A stretch of 45,158 bases of DNA from Herminiimonas sp. (GTDB taxonomy: Bacteria > Pseudomonadota > Gammaproteobacteria > Burkholderiales > Burkholderiaceae_D), in assembly GCA_014377845.1 (NCBI GenBank), contig JACMOV010000059.1:1-45158 (forward strand). Reading direction: 5' to 3'. This document shows, piece after piece, positions 9,705 through 19,555 of this stretch (position 1 is the first letter of the stretch; each line of letters starts with the position of its first letter). Made by a program: the position numbers and the translations under genes. Under the pieces are notes generated by a model. That model was not told the DNA's origin. It saw only the letters and a program-made list of their open reading frames with translations, and did no database searches.

Positions 9705-11067
9705 ACGCCTCTACAGCAGGCAGATCGAACACGGCGATCGATTCGACATGCGCCGTGTGCGGGAACATGTTCATCACGCCGGCTTGCCGCAGCACGTAAC
9801 CGGCGCTGTTCACAAGCACGGCGGCGTCACGCGCCAGGGTCGCCGGGTTGCAGGACACATAGACGATTCGTTGCGGCTTGCATGCCGCGTTGCCTGCATC
9901 GAGCGCCGCGAGCGCCTCGCACACCGCGACTGCGCCCTCGCGCGGCGGATCGATCAGCATGCGGTCGAATCTGCCCAGCGCGACGAATTCACCGGCGGTG
10001 ATGTCGAACAGGTTTCGGCTGGCGAAACGGGTCTTCTCAGCCAAGCCGTTTGCGGCGGCATTCGCGATCGCCCGGTCGGTCAGCGTGACGCTGCCTTCGA
10101 TGCCGACCACCTCGCGCGCCTGGGTCGCCAGCGGCAGCGTGAAATTTCCCAACCCGCAGAACAGGTCGGCGACCCGATCCGTCGGCTGCACATCGAGCAG
10201 GCGCAAGGCGCGGCCCACCAGCACCCGGTTGACCTGATGATTGACCTGGGTAAAGTCGGTCGGCTTGAACGGCATGCGCACACCGAATTCCGGCAACAGA
10301 TAATGCAGGTCCTGATCCAGCGGATAGAACTGCACCGCCGTCTCGGGACCGGCGCTCTGCAGCCACCACTGCACCGCGTGCTGATCGGCAAACGCCTTGA
10401 GCGCGAGCGCGTCGGCTGCCGACAGCGCCGCCATGATGCGCAACACCATCGCGGTGACGAGACCGGTTTCCCCTTCGCCGATCGCCAGTTCGATCTGCGG
10501 CACCTGCTCCATGATCGACAGTCCGGCGATCAGTGCGCGCAGCGGCACCAGCATGGCAGAGACATGCGGCGGCAGGATTTCACAGCTGCGCATATCCGTG
10601 ACATAGCCGGATTTTCGCTCATGGAAGCCAACCAGCACGCCGCCCTTCTTGGGCACGTTGCGCACCGAAATACGGGCCCGGAAGCGGTATCCCCACGTCG
10701 GCCCGTAGATCGGACGCAGGATCATTTCCGGCTTGATCCGGCCGATGTGCTTGAAGTCGTCCTCGAGGACGCGCTGCTTCATCGCGACCTGCGCCGCCGG
10801 CTCCAGGTGTTGCATCGCGCAGCCGCCACACACACCGAAGTATGCGCATTTCGGGCGTACCCTCTGCGACGACTCCCGATGCAGCGACAGCATGGTGGCC
10901 GCTTCCCATTTCGCCTTCTTGCGGTACGACACGAAGCCGACCCGCTCGCCCGGCAAGGCGCCTTCGACGAAGATCACCTTACCGGATGTGCCATCGTCGT
11001 TTGCCAGATGGCCGACGCCGCGGCCTTCCATGTCGAGGGATTTGATATCGATGAGATTTTGCGGCAT
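9703..11067 (-). CDS. rlmD: 23S rRNA (uracil-1939-C5)-methyltransferase RlmD
   Basis: RlmD (RumA) methylates U1939 of 23S rRNA. The 454-residue product starts with a TRAM-like domain ([19 protein letters not shown]). It has the [4Fe-4S] ligands Cys74, Cys80, Cys83 ([10 protein letters not shown]) and Cys162 (MRSCEI), a SAM-binding [10 protein letters not shown] segment, and the catalytic Cys in [12 protein letters not shown]. The ATG at 11067 puts the TRAM domain at the N-terminus. An in-frame ATG at 11115 would add 16 residues, and neither has a clear Shine-Dalgarno sequence. It lies downstream of rpoS but probably has its own promoter near 11136-11141. Confidence 0.94.
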   Translation of the reverse strand: MPQNLIDIKSLDMEGRGVGHLANDDGTSGKVIFVEGALPGERVGFVSYRKKAKWEAATMLSLHRESSQRVRPKCAYFGVCGGCAMQHLEPAAQVAMKQRVLEDDFKHIGRIKPEMILRPIYGPTWGYRFRARISVRNVPKKGGVLVGFHERKSGYVTDMRSCEILPPHVSAMLVPLRALIAGLSIMEQVPQIELAIGEGETGLVTAMVLRIMAALSAADALALKAFADQHAVQWWLQSAGPETAVQFYPLDQDLHYLLPEFGVRMPFKPTDFTQVNHQVNRVLVGRALRLLDVQPTDRVADLFCGLGNFTLPLATQAREVVGIEGSVTLTDRAIANAAANGLAEKTRFASRNLFDITAGEFVALGRFDRMLIDPPREGAVAVCEALAALDAGNAACKPQRIVYVSCNPATLARDAAVLVNSAGYVLRQAGVMNMFPHTAHVESIAVFDLPAVEA

Positions 11068-11135
11068 GGATGGCTGACGGACGGTGGAAAGATGCCGGAT
11101 GAAGCGGCAGGACATGCGCGGGCGAGCGCCGCCGT

Positions 11136-11141
11136 ATTATA
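11136..11141 (-). promoter_or_regulatory. Candidate -10 element for rlmD
   Basis: The minus strand reads TATAAT exactly, in the rpoS-rlmD gap. A weak -35 (TTTTAA) lies 17 nt upstream. A start site near 11129 would leave a leader of about 60 nt to the ATG at 11067. This suggests rlmD is not purely dependent on the rpoS transcript. Confidence 0.5.
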
Positions 11142-11168
11142 ACGACCGCGCGGACAGTTTAAAAACGG

Positions 11169-12332
11169 CTACAGCAGTGAATCGCGGCCGACGCCCGTGG
11201 CACTGAGCGCACGCTTGAGCTTGACCAGCGCCTCCTGCTGGATCTGGCGCACCCGCTCGCGCGTCACGCTCATCTCGGCGGCGAGTTGTTCCAGTGTGGC
11301 GGGATCGTCGTCGTCAAGACCGAAGCGGCGAATGATCACCAGTCGCTGCTTGTCCGGCAGCTTCTTGAGCCAGTCGCGCACCAGGACGGTCACCTCGTGC
11401 TGCTCGGCGCGTGCGTCCGGGCCCGCCTCGCTATCCCCCGGCAGCAGGTCCATCAGGCTCGCCTGAGGATCATTGTCGAGCGGCGCATCCAGCGAACTCG
11501 CATGTTCAGACAGCGCCAGGATATCCTGCACGTCTTCGATCGGGCGGTCGAGCAGGTGGGCGATGTCCTCGGCGCTGGCATCCTTGCCGTCGTGATGCTG
11601 GGCTTCGAGATGGTATTTCGCGCGCAGGATCTGGTTCAGTTCCCGCACCACGTGGACCGGCAGCCGGACGGTGCGCGCCTGGTTCATGATCGCGCGCTCG
11701 ATGCTCTGCCGGATCCACCAGGTGGCATAGGTCGAGAAGCGAAAGCCGCGCTCCGGTTCGAACTTGTCGATCGCCCGCATCAGGCCAAGGTTGCCTTCTT
11801 CGATCAGGTCGAGCAGCACCACGCCGCGGTTGATGTAGTGCTTGGCGATCGAGACCACCAGTCGCAGGTTGTGCTCGATCATCTTCTGGCGCGCTGCGAA
11901 TTGGCCTTGCTTGGCGAGCGTCGCGAAATGCACTTCCTCTGCCACCGTCAGCAAGGCGCGGGCGCCTATCTGATTCAGGTAGTGCTGGGTGGTGTCGGTC
12001 GAGAGTTCGGCGGCCAGCACCTTTTTCAGGTCCTCGACCGTATCGACTACGGTTGTCGCGGGACCGGTCTTTGCAGCGGCGGGGCTGTCGGCTTCGTCGC
12101 CCATGCTATCGGTGTCCACGGCAGTGTCCTGCTCTGCGGGATCGGCGTCGTCAGGCTCGGATTCTGCGGCGGCGTCGCGCACCCGCTCGTCTTCGTCCAG
12201 ATCGTCGTCCGACTGGCGCGTCCCGCCCGCCAGGACTACCTTTGCAGCACCCCGCTCCGCCTGCGGCGCTGCCGTTCGGATGTCACCAGGAGGCGTGGCG
12301 GAGCCGTTCGGCGAGCGGGGTTTTCGGGTCAT
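11169..12332 (-). CDS. rpoS: RNA polymerase sigma factor RpoS (sigma-38/S)
   Basis: RpoS is the general stress and stationary-phase sigma factor. The 387-residue product has sigma70 region 1.2 ([19 protein letters not shown]) and regions 2.1-2.4 at about 150-222 ([20 protein letters not shown], then [16 protein letters not shown]). Region 3 follows, and the region 4 HTH is near the C-terminus ([19 protein letters not shown]). It is longer than E. coli RpoS (330 residues) because of a disordered N-terminal extension with an acidic run at residues 41-82. The ATG at 12332 directly abuts the nlpD stop (TAAATG). The nlpD-rpoS order is the classical one; in E. coli the main rpoS promoter is inside nlpD. 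RpoS and housekeeping RpoD are similar, so the nlpD context supports the call. Confidence 0.94.
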   Translation of the reverse strand: MTRKPRSPNGSATPPGDIRTAAPQAERGAAKVVLAGGTRQSDDDLDEDERVRDAAAESEPDDADPAEQDTAVDTDSMGDEADSPAAAKTGPATTVVDTVEDLKKVLAAELSTDTTQHYLNQIGARALLTVAEEVHFATLAKQGQFAARQKMIEHNLRLVVSIAKHYINRGVVLLDLIEEGNLGLMRAIDKFEPERGFRFSTYATWWIRQSIERAIMNQARTVRLPVHVVRELNQILRAKYHLEAQHHDGKDASAEDIAHLLDRPIEDVQDILALSEHASSLDAPLDNDPQASLMDLLPGDSEAGPDARAEQHEVTVLVRDWLKKLPDKQRLVIIRRFGLDDDDPATLEQLAAEMSVTRERVRQIQQEALVKLKRALSATGVGRDSLL

Positions 12333-13355
12333 TTAGCGGGCTGGTAAGAACTTCGATGGATCGACGGGCTTGCCTTGCTGGCGAATTTCGAAATGCAGCT
12401 TGACCGCATCGGAATCGGAGTTACCCATCTCCGCGATTTTCTGGCCCTTGGCGACAGTTTGACCTTCCTTGACCAGGATGGTTTTATTGTGTGCGTAAGC
12501 CGATAGCAGATTGCTGGTGTGCTTGACGACCACCAGGTTGCCGTAGCCGCGGATGCCGCTGCCGGCATACATCACCTTGCCGGCGCTGGCTGCCAGAACC
12601 TGCTGGCCGCTCTTGCCGGTAATGTCGATGCCCTTCTTGCCATCGTCGAAACTGCTGGCGACCTTGCCATCGGTCGGCCAGATCCAGCTGATGTTGTCGT
12701 CGTCGGCAAGCGGCGTCGCCGGTGCGGCAGGCGTACCTGCGGCCGGTTTCTCCATCGCCTTCTCGCCCGGCCTGGCTTCCCCCGGCTTCGGCGTCAGGGT
12801 CGCCACCGTGGATGACGGCACGGCCGACATGTTGTTATTGCTCTCCGGCTTCTGCAGTTCGGCCAGTGCGGACTCGGAATACGCACGCTTCTCGCCGCGC
12901 GGACCGATCTTGTTGGGCACGCTGCCGCCCGGCGCGGGCATCGTGCCGGCCGCTGCAGCAGACGGCGCGGCGCCAAGCGGACGTACCTCGACCCCTGACC
13001 CGACACTGACACTGGCGGCCTGCGGGGCGCCGCTGCCGGGCTCGGGCGGCAGCACCCGGAGTTGCTGGTCGACCTTGATATCGTTGGCGTTTGCCAGATT
13101 GTTCCAGGTCACGAGGTCGCGATAGTTCTGGCCGAATTCCAGCGCGATATGCAGCAGGGTGTCGCCCTTGCGCACCGCGTAGTACCCGTGTTCATCAGCC
13201 ACGCGTGGCGCTGCCGCGTTCGCGCGGTTCGATTCGACCGGCCGGCTGGCGGTGCCGCGCTCGACCACAGGCGCCGGGCTACGTGGCGTCGTGCACGCGG
13301 CCAGGACGAGGATCGATGCCAACGGACAGAGCAGGCGGGAGTTTTTCATTCTCAT
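12333..13355 (-). CDS. nlpD: NlpD-like LysM/M23 lipoprotein (murein amidase activator)
   Basis: NlpD activates the cell-division amidase AmiC from the outer membrane. The 340-residue product begins with a lipoprotein signal with lipobox LAAC (LVLAAC). A LysM domain lies at about 57-105 (YYAVRKGDTLLHIALEFG), followed by a Pro/Ala-rich linker and a C-terminal LytM/M23 domain from about residue 228. Two zinc-ligand positions seem degenerate. The expected HxGxD motif reads KKGIDITG, and the terminal HxH reads KLHFEIR. This fits a non-enzymatic amidase activator rather than an active endopeptidase. Two ATGs, 13355 and 13349, are possible starts. It is followed immediately by rpoS. Confidence 0.93.
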   Translation of the reverse strand: MRMKNSRLLCPLASILVLAACTTPRSPAPVVERGTASRPVESNRANAAAPRVADEHGYYAVRKGDTLLHIALEFGQNYRDLVTWNNLANANDIKVDQQLRVLPPEPGSGAPQAASVSVGSGVEVRPLGAAPSAAAAGTMPAPGGSVPNKIGPRGEKRAYSESALAELQKPESNNNMSAVPSSTVATLTPKPGEARPGEKAMEKPAAGTPAAPATPLADDDNISWIWPTDGKVASSFDDGKKGIDITGKSGQQVLAASAGKVMYAGSGIRGYGNLVVVKHTSNLLSAYAHNKTILVKEGQTVAKGQKIAEMGNSDSDAVKLHFEIRQQGKPVDPSKFLPAR

Positions 13356-13385
13356 CGTTTTGTAAGTTTGATTCTGCAGATTCGG

Positions 13386-14246
13386 TCAGATGGTGCCGGC
13401 GCGCAGCGGCACGAAATGGCAATCTTCCAGCGTGGTAGTCATCCATTCGGTCGATCCGACGCGTTCGATCAGTTGCAGCATCTGGTGTCGGCCGCCGACG
13501 GGTGCGACGAGGCGGCCGCCGATAGTCAGTTGTTCGAGCAGTGCAGGCGGCACTTCCATGCCGGCGGCCGCAAGGATGATGCCGTCGAACGGGGCCGCTT
13601 GCGGAAGCCCGAGCATACCATCTCCGTAATGCAAGCGGATGTTCGCCACCCGCATCGGCCGCAGATTGGCGCGGGCGAGTTCATGTAACGGCTTGATGCG
13701 CTCGATTGAATACACGTCGCCAGAAACTTGCGCCAGCACCGCCGCCTGATAACCGCAACCGGTACCTATTTCGAGCACCCGCTTCATGACGCCGCCGTGG
13801 CGATTGGCGCGCATCACCTCGATCATGCGCGCCACGATGTACGGCTGCGAAATCGTCTGGTGGTAACCGATCGGCAGCGAGGCATCGATGTAGGCCTGGC
13901 TTGCCAATCCCGGCTCCATGAACAGGTGGCGCGGCACCGCGTCCAGCGCCGCCAGCACCTTCTGATCCTGCACGCCCTGGCGGGCAACGCGCTCGACCAT
14001 TGCGCGCCGGACCGCTGGCGAGATCATCGGCGCATCCCGTTCCCGATCATTTGAAATTGTCTGGGCCGGCGCGCGCTCACGCGCCGTGACAGGTATCTCG
14101 CGCTCGCCATGGCTGGCGGCATTGCGGGTCGCCGTCTGCGGGGTGGCGACCGATCGCCGCACCGCATTGCGATCGTCGATTGCGCGCGGCGAGCGTGTGC
14201 CGAGCGAAGCAAGCGAGAGCGGGAAGCGCTTGTCCTTGCCCGTCAT
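13386..14246 (-). CDS. pcm: Protein-L-isoaspartate O-methyltransferase with N-terminal extension
   Basis: Pcm repairs isoaspartyl residues in aged proteins using SAM. The C-terminal 210 residues match the family, with motif [21 protein letters not shown], the helical N-terminal part of the fold ([20 protein letters not shown]) and the region [14 protein letters not shown]. About 73 residues of basic, probably disordered sequence precede this core, so the product is 286 residues against 208 in E. coli. The ATG at 14246 (TGATG overlap with surE) is used. A GTG at 14249 or an internal ATG at 14027, which would give the canonical length, cannot be excluded. It sits in the usual surE-pcm-nlpD-rpoS order. 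Confidence 0.93.
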   Translation of the reverse strand: MTGKDKRFPLSLASLGTRSPRAIDDRNAVRRSVATPQTATRNAASHGEREIPVTARERAPAQTISNDRERDAPMISPAVRRAMVERVARQGVQDQKVLAALDAVPRHLFMEPGLASQAYIDASLPIGYHQTISQPYIVARMIEVMRANRHGGVMKRVLEIGTGCGYQAAVLAQVSGDVYSIERIKPLHELARANLRPMRVANIRLHYGDGMLGLPQAAPFDGIILAAAGMEVPPALLEQLTIGGRLVAPVGGRHQMLQLIERVGSTEWMTTTLEDCHFVPLRAGTI

Positions 14247-14980
14247 CACAGGCTCTTGCGAAGCGCATCGAGCTGCGCCGTATGGGTCAGGTCGATCTGC
14301 AGCGGCGTGATCGAAACGAAACCGGCGGCTGTCGCATTGAAGTCGGTCCCCTCGCCGGCATCACGCACCGCACCGGTCGGCCCGATCCAGAAAATTTCAC
14401 GCCCATGCGGATCTTTCGCGCGGATCACCGGCTCCGACATATGGCGCTTGCCGAGCCGCGTGGCCCGGATGCCCTTGAGCGCCGCGCGGGGCAGGTTCGG
14501 CACGTTCACGTTCAGCAGGAACGGACGCGGCAGATCGGCGAAGCCCCGCTCCACCAGTTCACGCGCCACCTGCGCTGCACCATCGAGTTCGGCCCAGCCA
14601 CCATGCACCTGCGAAAACGCGATCGCCGGGATGCCGAACAGGTAGCCTTCGGTCGCTGCAGCGACGGTACCTGAGTACAAGGTATCGTCTCCCATGTTCT
14701 GGCCATTGTTGATGCCCGAAACAATCAGGTCGGGCTTGAAGCCGAACATGCCAGTCAAGGCGATGTGGACGCAATCGGAAGGCGTGCCGTTGACGAAATA
14801 AAAACCGTTGGCAGCCCTGGTCACCGATAGCGGCCGGTCCAGCGTCAGGGAGTTGGAACTGCCGGAGCGGTTACCGTCCGGCGCGATGACCATGATGTCG
14901 GCGATTGCCGACATGGCCTCGGCGAGGGCCGTGAGTCCCGGCGCAAGATAGCCATCGTCATTACTGATCAGAATTTTCAT
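14246..14980 (-). CDS. surE: 5'/3'-nucleotidase SurE
   Basis: SurE is a metal-dependent stationary-phase survival phosphatase acting on nucleoside monophosphates, and in some species on polyphosphate. The 244-residue product opens with [11 protein letters not shown], whose Asp8 and Asp9 bind metal. It has [15 protein letters not shown] (residues 33-47) and the metal-site Asn in [12 protein letters not shown]. The ATG at 14980 has no good Shine-Dalgarno sequence. A TAAAAT hexamer lies only about 9 nt upstream on the minus strand, so a very short leader is possible. It is the first gene of the surE-pcm-nlpD-rpoS block and divergent from the oxidoreductase gene. Confidence 0.96.
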   Translation of the reverse strand: MKILISNDDGYLAPGLTALAEAMSAIADIMVIAPDGNRSGSSNSLTLDRPLSVTRAANGFYFVNGTPSDCVHIALTGMFGFKPDLIVSGINNGQNMGDDTLYSGTVAAATEGYLFGIPAIAFSQVHGGWAELDGAAQVARELVERGFADLPRPFLLNVNVPNLPRAALKGIRATRLGKRHMSEPVIRAKDPHGREIFWIGPTGAVRDAGEGTDFNATAAGFVSITPLQIDLTHTAQLDALRKSL

Positions 14981-15091
14981 AAAGATATTTTACTCGAAGC
15001 AACATCGCCGGATGATGGCGCACATGCCATTTTGCTGCATAATCCGGAAATCAAACGACCGTTCTATTTTAAGAAAATCCAAGGAGACCGC

Positions 15092-16072
15092 ATGAAAGCC
15101 ATCGTCTGCAACAGCTGGGGATTACCCGACACCCTGGTGCTCGAAGACCTGCCGGATGTGGTCCCTGCGGCGGGACAGGTTGCGATCGACGTCCAGGCTG
15201 CCGGCGTCAACTTTCCAGACGTGCTGATCATCCAGAACAAGTACCAGGTCAAGCCGGCGCTGCCGTTCATTCCCGGCAGTGAACTGGCCGGCACCATTCG
15301 CGCAATCGGCGACGGCGTGACCGGCTTCAAGGTCGGCGACCGCGTGATCGCATTCGTCGGCCAGGGTGCATTCGCCCAGCAGGTCGCCGTGCCGGCACAG
15401 GCGGTCATGCCGATGCCACCGGGGATGGATTTCGATATCGCCGCCGCCATCACGCTGACCTACGGGACCTCGCATCATGCGGTGGTCGACCGGGCGCAGC
15501 TCAAAGCCGGCGAGACCATGCTGGTGCTGGGCGCCGCTGGCGGTGTCGGCCTGGCCGCCATCGACATCGGCAAGGCACTCGGCGCCCGCGTGATCGCCGC
15601 CGCGTCGTCGGATGAAAAACTGGCGGTCTGCAAGGACCATGGCGCCGATGAACTCATCAACTACAGCACCGAAGACCTGCGGGAAGCAATCAAGCGCACC
15701 ACCGGCGGCAAGGGTCCCGACGTGATCTACGACCCGGTCGGCGGCGTGTATGCCGAGCCGGCGTTCCGCTCGATTGCCTGGCGCGGCCGCTATCTGGTCG
15801 TGGGTTTTGCCAACGGCGAAATTCCGAAATTGCCGCTCAACCTGACGCTGCTCAAGGGAGCGTCGTTGATGGGTGTGTTCTGGGGCGATTTCGTACGTCG
15901 CGAACCGGCGGCCAACCTGGCGGCGATGCGTGAGTTGATGGGATGGCTGGCGGCCGGCAAAGTGCGGCCACATATCTCCGGTCGTTACGCACTGGCCGAA
16001 ACCCCGGCCGCCCTCAACGACATGGCGGCGCGCAAGGTGACCGGCAAGATCGTCATCGAGCCGCAACGCTGA
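15092..16072 (+). CDS. NADPH:quinone oxidoreductase family MDR protein (zinc-independent)
   Basis: This is a medium-chain dehydrogenase/reductase of the quinone oxidoreductase (QOR) type, predicted to reduce quinones or enones with NADPH. The 326-residue product has a GroES-like N-terminal domain with the QOR-like motif GVNFPDVLIIQNKYQ and the segment LPFIPGSELAGTI. The Rossmann motif is VLGAAGGVGLAAIDIG. The Cys ligands of structural and catalytic zinc sites are absent. The ATG at 15092 has AAGGAGACCGC just upstream. It is a single-gene unit, divergent from surE and convergent with dinG (12 nt between stops). A CATAAT hexamer at 15038-15043 could be its -10. The natural substrate is unknown. 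Confidence 0.9.
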   Translation: MKAIVCNSWGLPDTLVLEDLPDVVPAAGQVAIDVQAAGVNFPDVLIIQNKYQVKPALPFIPGSELAGTIRAIGDGVTGFKVGDRVIAFVGQGAFAQQVAVPAQAVMPMPPGMDFDIAAAITLTYGTSHHAVVDRAQLKAGETMLVLGAAGGVGLAAIDIGKALGARVIAAASSDEKLAVCKDHGADELINYSTEDLREAIKRTTGGKGPDVIYDPVGGVYAEPAFRSIAWRGRYLVVGFANGEIPKLPLNLTLLKGASLMGVFWGDFVRREPAANLAAMRELMGWLAAGKVRPHISGRYALAETPAALNDMAARKVTGKIVIEPQR

Positions 16073-16084
16073 AGATGCCCGATC

Positions 16085-18130
16085 TTAGCCGGCGTCGGCG
16101 TCCGCGTCCGCTTCCGGCGCCTTCGACTGCAGGAACGCGGTCACCACCGCGAGATCGCGCGTGCGCTTGAACGGCGGCAGGCTTTGCCAGATGCGTTTGC
16201 CGTAGGGCTTGCTGATCAGGCGCGGGTCGCACAGCATCAATACGCCGCGGTCGGTTTCATCCCGGATCAGGCGGCCAGCGCCCTGCTTCAGGTTGATGAT
16301 GGCTGCCGGCAGCTGATGTTGCATGAAACCGTTCAGTCCCTTCTTTTCCAGCGCATCGAGGCGCGCCGCCAGCACCGGATCGTCAGGCGGCGAAAACGGC
16401 AGCTTGTCGATCACCACCACCGACAATGCATCGCCGCGCACGTCGACACCTTCCCAGAAGCTCTGGCTGCCGACCAGCACCGCATTGCCAGCCGCACGAA
16501 AACGGTCCAGCAGTTCGGTGCGACCGGCTTCGCCCTGCACCATCAGCGGAAACGGCAACTGGCGCCGGGCGAATTCATCGCGCAGGCGTTGCGCCGCACG
16601 CGCCACCGCGCGATTGGTGGTGCACAACAGGAAAGCGCGGCCACCGGAGGCGATGATCACAGGCAGTGCCGCATCGACCACGGCATCGGTGTAGTCCGGC
16701 GAGTTCGGCGCCGGCAGATTGGCAGGTACGTACAGCAAGCCCTGCTTGTCGTAGTCGAACGGGCTGCTCCACGACACGGCAGTCTCGTTCCACAGGCCCA
16801 TCTGCGCGTTGTAATGGCTGAAGTCGTTCTTCACCGCCAAGGTGGCCGAGGTAAAGATCCAGGCGCGCGCTGCTCCCTCGCGCTGCTTGTTGAAGATCGG
16901 TGCAATCGATAGCGGCGTCTGGTGCAGTTGCAAGGACTGTGAAAATGCCTCCACCCACAACACCCGGTCGCCGGTATCCGCCTCGGCAGCCTCCGTGGCA
17001 GCAGCCGCGCTTCGCGCCGCCACGCCGGCGCTGTTCCAGGCCGCCAGCTGGCCTTCCAGGTCGTTTGCCCGCACCCTGCACTGTTCGATCGTCTCGGCCC
17101 GCTGCGCCTGGGTCGCCAGCGTGCCGACCATGTCGTGCAGGGCGTTCTTCAAGGTCTCTAGCGCTGGAAAGAACAGACTCGATGGGGCAATCTGGTTCAC
17201 CGCAAGCCGCACGACTTCCTGCGGAAACGCCAGCCGCAGATCGCGCGCTGCCCGCTCGACACCACTGACCAGCTTGCCCCAGTCGGCGCCGTCGCGGGCG
17301 TGCGTCAAGCCTTCGGCCAGCACGTCGCGGCACAGCTCCATGACTTGCGAGGTCGAGATCGTGTCGCCGAAGAACAGCGTGGCCGTCTCGGGCAGTTGAT
17401 GCGCCTCGTCGAAAATGACCGTGTTTGCCGAGGGCAGCAGTTCGGCCACGCCGGTGTCTTTCAGTGCGACGTCGGCAAAGAACAAGTGGTGGTTGACCAC
17501 CACCACGTCGGCCTGTTGGGCTTCCTTGCGGGCCTTCATGACAAAGCAGTCCTGGTAGTACTGACACTCCGAACCGAGACAGGTATCGCGGGTGGATGTG
17601 ACCAGGTTCCAGATCAGCGCAGTTTCCGGGACGGCCGACAGCTCCGACTTGTCGCCGGAGGAGGTGGTCTTCATGAAGCGGGAAATCTCGCGCAGATGCC
17701 CGACGTCGTCGCGTGATGTCATGCGGCCGTTCTGCAGCGTGCGCTCCAGATGGAAATGACAGACGTAGTTCGATCGCCCCTTCAGCAGGGCTACCGACAC
17801 CGGCACGTTCAGGGCGCGCCGCACCGTCGGAATGTCGCGCAGATAGAGCTGGTCCTGCAGGTTCTTGGTGCCGGTCGAGACGATCGTCTTGCCGCCCCAA
17901 AGCAGCGCCGGCACCAGGTAAGCAAAGGTCTTGCCGGTACCGGTGCCGGCCTCCGCGATCAGGGTGCTCTGGGTGGCGATCGCATTGGCGATCGCCTTGG
18001 CCATCTCGGTCTGCGCATGGCGCGGGCGGTAGCCGCCGACCGCGCTTCCGAGCGGGCCGGTGGGGCCGAACAGCTTGTCGAGTTCGAGGTCGTGCGTGCC
18101 CGACGGTCTGTTGGGGGTGGAGGCAGTCAA
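16085..18130 (-). CDS. dinG: DinG/YoaA-family Fe-S ATP-dependent DNA helicase
   Basis: This is a superfamily 2, XPD-like 5'-3' helicase related to DinG and YoaA, involved in repair or replication stress. The 681-residue product has Walker A AEAGTGTGKT (60-69), four cysteines suitable for the Fe-S cluster (Cys124, Cys184, Cys189, Cys195) and the DEAH box at 241-244. C-terminal motifs include GSQSFWEGVDVRGD and QGAGRLIRDETDRG. The reading frame opens at a TTG (18130) shortly after an in-frame stop, and there is no upstream ATG, so a TTG start is likely. The C-terminus ends in a short Glu/Ala/Asp repeat. Whether it is the orthologue of DinG or of YoaA cannot be decided here; YoaA-type is quite possible. 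Confidence 0.9.
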   Translation of the reverse strand: MTASTPNRPSGTHDLELDKLFGPTGPLGSAVGGYRPRHAQTEMAKAIANAIATQSTLIAEAGTGTGKTFAYLVPALLWGGKTIVSTGTKNLQDQLYLRDIPTVRRALNVPVSVALLKGRSNYVCHFHLERTLQNGRMTSRDDVGHLREISRFMKTTSSGDKSELSAVPETALIWNLVTSTRDTCLGSECQYYQDCFVMKARKEAQQADVVVVNHHLFFADVALKDTGVAELLPSANTVIFDEAHQLPETATLFFGDTISTSQVMELCRDVLAEGLTHARDGADWGKLVSGVERAARDLRLAFPQEVVRLAVNQIAPSSLFFPALETLKNALHDMVGTLATQAQRAETIEQCRVRANDLEGQLAAWNSAGVAARSAAAATEAAEADTGDRVLWVEAFSQSLQLHQTPLSIAPIFNKQREGAARAWIFTSATLAVKNDFSHYNAQMGLWNETAVSWSSPFDYDKQGLLYVPANLPAPNSPDYTDAVVDAALPVIIASGGRAFLLCTTNRAVARAAQRLRDEFARRQLPFPLMVQGEAGRTELLDRFRAAGNAVLVGSQSFWEGVDVRGDALSVVVIDKLPFSPPDDPVLAARLDALEKKGLNGFMQHQLPAAIINLKQGAGRLIRDETDRGVLMLCDPRLISKPYGKRIWQSLPPFKRTRDLAVVTAFLQSKAPEADADADAG

Positions 18131-18244
18131 GTCAGCGATTCTTCAATGGTTTCCGACGACCCGGCAGTGTCGCCAGGATGCATGCCTGCTGTGAGGATCA
18201 GGCCGATGATCCTGTACGCCGATCCGGCTGCTGGCACTCGGGCC

Positions 18245-18445
18245 TCAGGCCGGAATATCCGGCACCAGCTGCATCTTCAGCATCGTGATGTGATCCTTGA
18301 GCTGCAATTTGCGCTTCTTCAACCTGCGCAACTGCAGTTCCTCATGCCGAAGATCGTGGATGAGCGTCTCGATCACCGCATCGAGGTCGCGATGTTCGAC
18401 TTCGAGTTCGATGATGCGGCGCTGGATGTCGTCGGATGGGCTCAT
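18245..18445 (-). CDS. YdcH family (DUF465) small coiled-coil protein
   Basis: The 66-residue protein is predicted to be entirely helical: a heptad-like MSPSDDIQRRIIELEVEHRD segment, then LKKRKLQLKDHITMLK. This is the typical size and C-terminal KKxKLxLKDxI pattern of the DUF465/YdcH family, whose function is unknown. It lies 114 nt upstream of dinG on the same strand and may be co-transcribed with it. Confidence 0.85.
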   Translation of the reverse strand: MSPSDDIQRRIIELEVEHRDLDAVIETLIHDLRHEELQLRRLKKRKLQLKDHITMLKMQLVPDIPA

Positions 18446-18686
18446 GTGCGCATTGTGTCACAGGGCATGCCGTGTCGGGTCGGAAAAACTACGCAAGGTG
18501 GCCGGCCCTGCGGCACAAGCATGGTCAATCAGTCCAGGCGCCACCGCCGTCCACCCTGCCGCATCCGACTTGTTGATCATGGTTACAATAAAAACGATTG
18601 CCATCCGGCCGCAGCTGCTTTTTGCATGCAATAATCGCCGATGTTAATGTTGCCAAAAAGAACTAGTCTTTCTTTGACCTGATGCC

Positions 18687-19487
18687 ATGAGCCCATACAA
18701 GATCGAAGCCGGCACCGGCCAGCACCTCGGTGACCGCAGCGAGCAGCAAGACCGCATTGGCCTTTTCACGGCGCCGCGTGCGCCCGGCTACATGATGGCC
18801 GTGCTGGCGGACGGCATGGGCGGATCGAGCGGCGGCAGCATCGCCGCCGAGCAAGCGATCCGCACGGCGCAACAGGTATTCGAAAATTTTTCACCGCGCA
18901 TCGAGGAAATTGAAACGATGCTGCAGGAAATCGTCGCCGAGATCCATACCGTGATCCAGCTGATGACCCTGGCCACCGAGATGCGGCCGCACACGACGCT
19001 GGCAATCCTGGTGATTACGGCAGATGGCAAGGCAGTCTGGGGCCATGTCGGCGACTCCCGGGTGTACCGGTTTTCAGGACCCAACCTGGCGGAACGAACG
19101 CTCGACCACTCGTATGCCGAGCAGATGATCGACCGCGCGAGCGCTGCGCAAGGCGGCCCCGGGCCAACGCAGACGATCCTGGCGAACGTGATCGGCAATC
19201 CATTGGCAGCGCCAGTCCTGACGCTGGGGGGATATGCGAACCTGCAGGCGGGCGACGCCTTCATGCTGTGTTCGGACGGGGTCTGGCATTACTGCAACGA
19301 TGAAGAGTTCGGCGCCGCCATTGCCATGAATTCGCCGCGGGATGCGGCCCAGATGCTGATTGCGAAAGCGCGCAAGCGGGCCACCGGCGGCGATGCCGAT
19401 AACTGCACTCTCGGCGTCATCAAGCTGATCACGCCTCCCAAGCCGGTCAGTAACTTCCAGGTCGACACCATGCGCCGCGCGATCTGA
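18687..19487 (+). CDS. PP2C/PPM-family serine/threonine phosphatase
   Basis: The 266-residue protein has the PPM metal-binding motifs in order: GDRSEQQDR (Asp22), ADGMGGSSGG (41-50), VGDSRVYRF (121-129), CSDGVW (195-200) and ADNC (237-240). These contain the aspartates that hold the two Mg/Mn ions, so an active phosphatase is likely. No membrane segment or extra domain is seen. No serine/threonine kinase, FHA or type VI secretion gene is adjacent, so the substrate is unknown. The ATG at 18687 has no Shine-Dalgarno sequence. The 241-nt upstream region contains a 10-bp palindrome TTGCATGCAA at 18622-18631. Confidence 0.92.
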   Translation: MSPYKIEAGTGQHLGDRSEQQDRIGLFTAPRAPGYMMAVLADGMGGSSGGSIAAEQAIRTAQQVFENFSPRIEEIETMLQEIVAEIHTVIQLMTLATEMRPHTTLAILVITADGKAVWGHVGDSRVYRFSGPNLAERTLDHSYAEQMIDRASAAQGGPGPTQTILANVIGNPLAAPVLTLGGYANLQAGDAFMLCSDGVWHYCNDEEFGAAIAMNSPRDAAQMLIAKARKRATGGDADNCTLGVIKLITPPKPVSNFQVDTMRRAI

Positions 19488-19555
19488 TCAGCCCGATCCT
19501 GTCTATCCGAACCGGACTGCGATCGATAGGCTGGCTTGCCTGACGGGTGACTGAG

